This document shows positions 58,640-64,000 of a DNA stretch of 64,000 nt, one piece after another. Below the pieces are notes generated by a model, which was not told the DNA's origin, did no database searches, and saw nothing but the letters and a program-made list of their open reading frames with translations. The stretch's first letter is position 1; each line of letters starts with the position of its first letter. The translations under genes were made by a program, and so were the position numbers. The stretch comes from a virus: IMG/VR virus record IMGVR_UViG_3300042892_001369, positions 1 through 64,000 of that record. One strand, written 5' to 3'.

Positions 58640-59671
58640 TTATATTTTTTTAAATTCAACATCTAATAAAGAATAATCTACTTTGTCATAGCCATCTTCT
58701 GTTTTAATTATAGCGTTTAACGGTATTTCATCTGACATTACCCCTTGAAAAGTACCTTCTCCTATATTTTTATCTTTGTATTCAAAAGAATAAATATTTA
58801 ATCCGCTTTTGGATATACCAATTTTTTTAATATTTGTTTTTAATCTTCTATCTGATGATGGATAAATGATTGGGGAAACAGCTGGCTGAGGATAAATAGC
58901 CGGCCCTGTAGCGGTGCTAATTACCCCTGTTGGAGAAGTTGTTTTGTTTGATCCGCTAGCAGCCATAGAGGAAGCTATTGAACCTAATCCACCGATCATT
59001 CCAGTTAATGCTCCCATCTGATCGGCTCTAGCCTGCATTTGTTGTGCTTGAGCTTGTTGTTGTTGCCCCGCTACGCGGTCCATTCGCGCAACCTCTCGGT
59101 CCTCTCTTGTTCCAAACATAAACTGTTGACCGGCAACATCAGCTTGCTGAATCCTTTGAGCTTCAGACATTTGTATGCTTTGTATTCTTTGGGCTTCGGC
59201 CATTTTAATTTGTTGCAGTTGCTGTTCTCCCTGGGCTCGTAATTTTTGATTATCAGCTTCTTGCATCTCAATACTAGCAGATATTTCTTTTTTACTTTGT
59301 AATGCCGCTTGGGCTAATGCAGTTGCTCCACCCGCTCCAGCTCCGGTTTGTTGTAATGTATCTAATGTATTTGCTAACGACATATCCGCTTGCTCTGCTT
59401 GAAACTCAGCTGCTTTTGTAGCAACTCCTAAGCTATCATAAGGATTTGATACCATGCCAGATAAATCAGAGGCCATAGAACTAATGTCTCTAACCCCAGC
59501 GTAAGGATTTATAATCGCTTGACGTGATTGCTCTAATCTATTTAATTCTTTAGCTTTTGCTTTTGCGGCTCTTGCTGCAGCTCGGCGAGCTCGATTAGCG
59601 CTGCTCATGCCTATTAACCCTGACGCTATTGATGCTCCGGCCCCAATGCAACCAACTACTACCATTGACAT
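58640..59671 (-). CDS. virion protein with C-terminal S74-like intramolecular chaperone
   Basis: 343 aa. N-terminal Gly/Ala segment GCIGAGASIASGLIGMSSA (membrane-active?), then Ala/Gln/Met-rich helix with repeated AQRIQSIQMSEAQRIQQ, and from about residue 275 SSDRRLKTNIKKIG and YSFEYKDKN followed by GVMSDEIP, the peptidase S74 / intramolecular chaperone signature. The catalytic Ser precedes DRRLK. Self-cleaving domain on a DNA-ejection-type protein, four bases upstream of the coiled-coil gene. Confidence 0.75.
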   Translation of the reverse strand: MSMVVVGCIGAGASIASGLIGMSSANRARRAAARAAKAKAKELNRLEQSRQAIINPYAGVRDISSMASDLSGMVSNPYDSLGVATKAAEFQAEQADMSLANTLDTLQQTGAGAGGATALAQAALQSKKEISASIEMQEADNQKLRAQGEQQLQQIKMAEAQRIQSIQMSEAQRIQQADVAGQQFMFGTREDREVARMDRVAGQQQQAQAQQMQARADQMGALTGMIGGLGSIASSMAASGSNKTTSPTGVISTATGPAIYPQPAVSPIIYPSSDRRLKTNIKKIGISKSGLNIYSFEYKDKNIGEGTFQGVMSDEIPLNAIIKTEDGYDKVDYSLLDVEFKKI

Positions 59672-59674
59672 ATT

Positions 59675-60148
59675 TTATTCGTTTAAAAGTTTATATTCTT
59701 TGTATTCTTCATAAGACTTGCAGGTTAACATATCTTCCAATGTTGCAATGTCCGTTATATTTTCCGGGTTTGGATATACATTGACGAAGACAGAATCTTC
59801 AACCGCGTATATAACTCTTTTGGTGCCTTCTGGTGCATAAACATAACAAGGAGCTATGTAAGCATTAACTCCCTCGTCTGTAGCCACCGTAATCTCTCCT
59901 TCTAATAAAAACCATGTATGTGATATCTTATATAATTTTCCAATCACAACCCCTGTTTTTTGCATAAACATCTCCCGAATATAAACTCCCTCAGAAAATG
60001 AATGCTTTAATGGAAACATATCAGAATTCCCCTTTGCTACCAAGTCTGTGTTCATTGCCAGCATAGAGGATTCTAATTGTTCTACTTTATTTATGAACTC
60101 AGTATTTATTAACCGATGTTCTTGATTTAATTTAATTTGATTTTCCAT
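59675..60148 (-). CDS. cupin-like virion-region protein
   Basis: 157 aa. From about residue 50: GVYIREMFMQKTGVVIGKL, WFLLEGEITVAT, and YVYAPEGTKRVIYAV, a double-stranded beta-helix (cupin) pattern. The N-terminal 40 residues form a helix. Such cupin proteins occur in the tail/ejection region of podovirus-like phages; ligand unknown, as the His triad is not obvious. Confidence 0.65.
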   Translation of the reverse strand: MENQIKLNQEHRLINTEFINKVEQLESSMLAMNTDLVAKGNSDMFPLKHSFSEGVYIREMFMQKTGVVIGKLYKISHTWFLLEGEITVATDEGVNAYIAPCYVYAPEGTKRVIYAVEDSVFVNVYPNPENITDIATLEDMLTCKSYEEYKEYKLLNE

Positions 60149-60154
60149 TTATAT

Positions 60155-61600
60155 TTAGTAACTTGATACCGAGAACACTGACCCTACACTCCATAATTCT
60201 TTTAATCCTCCCGGATTGGTTACAGAATCGGTTGACATAGTAACTGTAGCAAATCTACCTTTAATACCAGTCATTTGCTGACCATATAATATCTCCTCGT
60301 TTGCAGGGGCACTATTATTAACTAGGTTAGCATAATATTTATTTTCTTTTCTATTAAAACCATAATGGTAAGTAACGCCCCCCTCTGTATACGTACCCCC
60401 TATGTAACTTGGCACTATTGCTGTTGTATCATTCACAGAAATCCAAGTACCTGGACTAGATCCTGGGTCAAATTTTTGCGCATCTGATATAAAACTATTA
60501 ACTTGCCAGCCATTGTCTCCTTCGTAGTTAACTGTTTTAAAGTTTTTAGCAATTGAAGGGTTTTCATTAAGCACAAATGTAATAGATGACGCATAGCCAG
60601 TTGATGGTGTTGGCAATCCGTAAAATTGCCCTACAGGAACATTGTTACTATAATGTTGCCATAATTTACCATCATTTAAGGAATACACTTTATTTCGTAT
60701 GCTGAATAATTGAGATGGTTTAAATGTAAAAAACCCTGTAAATCCAGTAACTAATTCATCAAAATTTGTAGTTGCATAATATTGATTTGGGTTTGTTCTA
60801 CTTGTTTGCAAAGATAATACATATTGTTTATTATGTATATCCCACCCACCTATAATGTACCCTGGGCCAATATTTGTAGAAGGTGAACTTATAGAATTAA
60901 AAGCATCCCTAAAAAAATCAGTCATTCCGTTCTCTGAAATTTCTGTTATCCCATCCTGGGATAATCTAAGCACCGCGTTACGGAATCTATCTGTAAAGTA
61001 TTTTCTATATCCATAAACAGCAAAACTTTGGGGATCTTGACTAATACCATAGTTACCAGCATAAGCTTGAATATCGCCAATGACAGCAAATGATGATGTT
61101 ACCGTCCCTCCTCCTTCAGCAGAATATATTGCATCCTTATCAATTAACGCTCTACTAACTTTATCTTCTTGAAATATAATTAGGTTTGTATCCTCAGCAT
61201 ATAATCTTTGTATAGATCCATTAGATGGATTTAAGCTTTTTGTTATATCTTCTCCTACTGAAAATTGATTGGTATTGTTTGTTCCTGTTCTGGAATTATA
61301 TACTCCTGAATATATTAATGAACTTGATCTTATCGATGCTCCATTGTCGTCTTCAACTATGTAAGCTTTTGGTCCAAAGTCAACTGTTGTATCGTTATAT
61401 CCACCTTGTATTCTAGCTTCCTCAACAAACCACTCACGGTCATTTGGGTTTACCTCTAAATTTGGAGTAGGATAACCCCCTATTTCCTCAGGTATACCAA
61501 AAGATCCACCATATACAGGGTCAAAGTCTGCAGGGTCATCTGTTAATACTTTTTTTAATAAAAATGTATTAAAATATTTAACTTCTATTGATGCTGCCAT
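60155..61600 (-). CDS. tail structural protein
   Basis: 481 aa. EVKYFNTFLLKKVLTDDPAD, WFVEEARIQGGYNDTTVDF and LSQDGITEISENGMTDFF. Beta-rich. Follows the stabilisation protein as a typical tail hub/needle component of Bacteroidota phages. Family is familiar to me, but the exact name is not certain. Confidence 0.6.
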   Translation of the reverse strand: MAASIEVKYFNTFLLKKVLTDDPADFDPVYGGSFGIPEEIGGYPTPNLEVNPNDREWFVEEARIQGGYNDTTVDFGPKAYIVEDDNGASIRSSSLIYSGVYNSRTGTNNTNQFSVGEDITKSLNPSNGSIQRLYAEDTNLIIFQEDKVSRALIDKDAIYSAEGGGTVTSSFAVIGDIQAYAGNYGISQDPQSFAVYGYRKYFTDRFRNAVLRLSQDGITEISENGMTDFFRDAFNSISSPSTNIGPGYIIGGWDIHNKQYVLSLQTSRTNPNQYYATTNFDELVTGFTGFFTFKPSQLFSIRNKVYSLNDGKLWQHYSNNVPVGQFYGLPTPSTGYASSITFVLNENPSIAKNFKTVNYEGDNGWQVNSFISDAQKFDPGSSPGTWISVNDTTAIVPSYIGGTYTEGGVTYHYGFNRKENKYYANLVNNSAPANEEILYGQQMTGIKGRFATVTMSTDSVTNPGGLKELWSVGSVFSVSSY

Positions 61601-61633
61601 ATAATTATTATCACTTATTTATTGTATTAATTA

Positions 61634-61664
61634 CGGTAGTATAACGAAATGCATTATACTACCG
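61634..61664 (-). terminator. perfect 10-bp hairpin after the stabilisation gene
   Basis: CGGTAGTATA / TATACTACCG with an 11-base loop. Lies in the gap to the 481-aa gene. On the leftward transcript no U-tract follows (TAATTAATAC), so processing or mild attenuation is as likely as termination. Confidence 0.5.
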
Positions 61665-61683
61665 CAATGATATTGCATATTTT

Positions 61684-64000
61684 TTAATTTATATACATTC
61701 CACCTGGACCTCCTTCGGTCCCAAAGTATGTAACCGTTACATCAAATGACCATGTGCCTGGCCCTACCAATTCTATTTCATCAATTGAGTAACCTCCTAT
61801 CCCGTCATCATAATCTGCAATTAATACAGGAAATGGTTCTCCTGGACCAGTTATAATGACTTGAGCCAATACGCGATTAGCTCCCCAAGGAAATGGAAAT
61901 GCACCTGCTCTTATTATAGCGGTAATACCGTCTATGACTTGAATTGTACCCAACGATGAAAAGTTTCTGTCAATTTCATTCCCGGTTGATACATAGCCAG
62001 GTCCTCCTGCTATTACAACTGGTATAATGCCATACTCTTCAGAAAGGTTTACTGTTATCGTTATTTCATCAAATAATCCACCCGCGTCTGTTAAACGTAT
62101 GGTTATAACATAACTACCCTCGACTATATCTCCACTTGGCTGAACTAATAATCCAGTTACCGGGTCTATGTAAAAATCAGGGCTATAACTTGTTATTGTC
62201 CAAGTTAAATCAAGCAACTGGTCCCCTCCATTTATATTCGACCCATTCACCCCAACAAATTCATGAATACCAACTTGTCCTATTGGAAAGTTATATACAG
62301 TAGGATTTATAAGAGGATCGCTGTCTATAGTCGGAGCAACATTTTGTAAAGCTCCTGTTTTTTGGAATTCAGTTGATGTTGTAGGTGTTGTAACTGTTAT
62401 AAAAAACTTATACGACTCAATATCACTTGCGTCAAAACCGTAATAAAAATAATCTGTAGTTATCAAATTAAATGTATCCCCTGCTCCGACAACTATTTGA
62501 AACCTGCCTACAACTGGGTTGTTTAATTGATCAAATACTTGCAAAGACAATTGTCCTATAGAGAATGGCATAGGTATACCTAGTACGTCTGCAAAATAAA
62601 ACCCTGTTACAGCATCATCTCCTAATTCAGCAGATTCAAATAATTCAAATGACCAATCTATTAAAGAATATGGAGCATCAGAATCGGCAGCAATTGCTTC
62701 ATTAAGTTCTGTTATTATTCCAGACGTTGCGGTTTCCCAGTATAAATCTAACCTTGAATCTACAGGTTCTGTTTCCATTACAGCTAAATTTGCTAAAGCA
62801 ACAAATCCAGCTTCTTGAGGAGCCGGTAATCCAGCTGTAGTTACCCCTATTTTTGAAACAGTTGACAATCTACCTATTAATGGATTAGATATATTTTGGT
62901 AAAATTGATAATACTGGGGAGGCACTAACGTCCCTGTTCCTTGTGTAGATTCAGGAAATAAAGAATTTAAAGTCGCAATAGTATTAACAAAAGAAAATGT
63001 ATTTCCAGGATAAAATTGTTGATTTAAAAGATAAGGAACAGGTGGGTCGGATGGAGTATATAGATTATTTACTCTTGAATATAATCTAACGCTACTTCTA
63101 TACTGTTCCTGCGTCCCACTAATATCGTTTAAGTCTCTTGGAACTTTGTTTATATTATCCCCTATAATTACAAAATGTGAAGTTTTACCAAGTTCTTTTG
63201 TATCCTCAACTGGATAAGATGCCATTACTCCAGGCAGATATACATTATAATAATCTTGTTCGTTTTGTTTTACTACAATTTTATATGAGTACCATCCCAG
63301 TGGATTATAGTCGATACTTGCAGCGTCTCCATTATATACACCTGGCCAATCTAATATACCATTTCCAGATATTACTTCATTAAATAATACTTTTAATGAA
63401 TAACCGGGCCATTGGTTTATTATTTCACCATTTTGAGGTATATTACTGCCTGGTTCTTCCTCTCCAAAATATGGAACATATAAAGAGGCTGCACCATAAC
63501 TCGTAGGGCCTAAATCAGCTGGTATAACCGCATTTGAAAGTATAACTCCAGATTGACGCCCAAATTTATCAGACAATACTACACCAACTTCATAATTCCT
63601 ATTCTGTTTTACGGAATGATTTGGATATTCGATCTTACTAGTATAATTTCTTATAGGATCAAAATTGAATTTATTGGTACAAGTTACATTGTAATTAAAA
63701 AATTTTGGATAACCTTGTTTGTCTTGATAATTACTATAAACAATGCGGTTACTAATTATTTCTTGCCCCAATGCCTTTACAGGAGTTTTGTCATATACTC
63801 TAATTAAGTCTCTTTCAGGTAATGTTTTAAACGGCTTTTTAGACTGATAATTATAAACATATATATCGGAGCCACCCGTCTGCGCGGCTATTTCAGAAAC
63901 TGGTATAATATCTACTACCTGAACGGCAAGTCCATTTGACTCTTTATATAATATGTCAATCTCAGATATTTTGCATACAGACTCTAACATATCTCCGGGA
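61684..64000 (-). CDS. tail stabilisation protein, C-terminal part (cut by window edge)
   Basis: The frame is open to the right edge; an internal ATG at 63988-63990 is preceded in frame by Pro-Gly-Asp, so the gene extends outside. ISEIDILYKESNGLAVQVVD, KKPFKTLPERDLIRVYDKTPV and EYPNHSVKQNRNYEVGVVLSD are the C-terminal hallmarks of the same family as the 1-740 fragment. Residues about 560-650 look like a cadherin/Ig-type domain (YVITIRLTDAGGLFDEITIT). It probably makes up the tail barrel or gateway. Confidence 0.8.
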   Translation of the reverse strand, partial: PGDMLESVCKISEIDILYKESNGLAVQVVDIIPVSEIAAQTGGSDIYVYNYQSKKPFKTLPERDLIRVYDKTPVKALGQEIISNRIVYSNYQDKQGYPKFFNYNVTCTNKFNFDPIRNYTSKIEYPNHSVKQNRNYEVGVVLSDKFGRQSGVILSNAVIPADLGPTSYGAASLYVPYFGEEEPGSNIPQNGEIINQWPGYSLKVLFNEVISGNGILDWPGVYNGDAASIDYNPLGWYSYKIVVKQNEQDYYNVYLPGVMASYPVEDTKELGKTSHFVIIGDNINKVPRDLNDISGTQEQYRSSVRLYSRVNNLYTPSDPPVPYLLNQQFYPGNTFSFVNTIATLNSLFPESTQGTGTLVPPQYYQFYQNISNPLIGRLSTVSKIGVTTAGLPAPQEAGFVALANLAVMETEPVDSRLDLYWETATSGIITELNEAIAADSDAPYSLIDWSFELFESAELGDDAVTGFYFADVLGIPMPFSIGQLSLQVFDQLNNPVVGRFQIVVGAGDTFNLITTDYFYYGFDASDIESYKFFITVTTPTTSTEFQKTGALQNVAPTIDSDPLINPTVYNFPIGQVGIHEFVGVNGSNINGGDQLLDLTWTITSYSPDFYIDPVTGLLVQPSGDIVEGSYVITIRLTDAGGLFDEITITVNLSEEYGIIPVVIAGGPGYVSTGNEIDRNFSSLGTIQVIDGITAIIRAGAFPFPWGANRVLAQVIITGPGEPFPVLIADYDDGIGGYSIDEIELVGPGTWSFDVTVTYFGTEGGPGGMYIN

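Overview
The window is almost certainly most of one tailed-phage genome that infects a Bacteroidota (probably aquatic, Flavobacteriia-like) host. The DNA is AT-rich, start codons sit behind A-rich leaders without Shine-Dalgarno motifs, and the gene families resemble those of podovirus-like phages known mainly from marine viromes: portal, scaffold, capsid and ring proteins, a split stabilisation protein and a giant ejected protein. A relation to crAss-like phages is possible but cannot be settled by reading.

Layout. Leftward genes fill 1-27584 and 48380-64000. Rightward genes fill 28104-48278. The gene cut by the left edge (1-740) and the gene cut by the right edge (61684-64000) look like the N-terminal and C-terminal parts of one tail stabilisation protein. 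The map therefore closes into a circle with only a few hundred bases missing. On that circle the late genes form one leftward block from about 27.6 kb through 1/64000 to 48.4 kb. The early genes form one rightward block that meets it at a strong bidirectional terminator (48296-48332).

Late block, in transcription order: small basic and Cys-rich proteins (27.6-26.4 kb); tail fibre and tail-associated proteins (26.4-19.5 kb); lysis cassette with holin, M15 endolysin and two spanin-like sets (19.5-17.4 kb); GroEL and GroES (17.2-15.4 kb); a run of small proteins (15.4-11.8 kb); a tandem GroES-like protein, large terminase, portal, scaffold, major capsid and ring/adaptor proteins (11.8-0.7 kb); stabilisation protein (edge-spanning); then a 481-aa structural protein, a cupin protein, a virion protein with an S74-like chaperone, a coiled-coil virion protein and a 2936-aa multidomain protein (61.6-48.4 kb).

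Early block: 28.1-38.4 kb is a dense array of small, mostly unrecognised genes. Fifteen copies of a strongly conserved promoter-like element with fixed internal spacing punctuate 28.0-41.3 kb. It also holds a tRNA-like structured RNA and a short structured-RNA candidate. From 38.4 kb come a sigma factor, ERF annealing protein, RecE-like exonuclease, SSB, primase-helicase, ThyA, two MazG-type proteins, a T7 gp3-like resolvase and a class II ribonucleotide reductase. No DNA polymerase or phage RNA polymerase was seen.

Most notable: a phage GroEL/GroES pair plus a third, tandem GroES-like protein; the promoter array with its candidate sigma factor; a 44-bp inverted repeat present three times, one copy overlapping the start of an HTH gene; the structured RNA at 35.66-35.82 kb; and the giant protein with a sigma-region-2-like segment, an HExxH site and a HAD domain.
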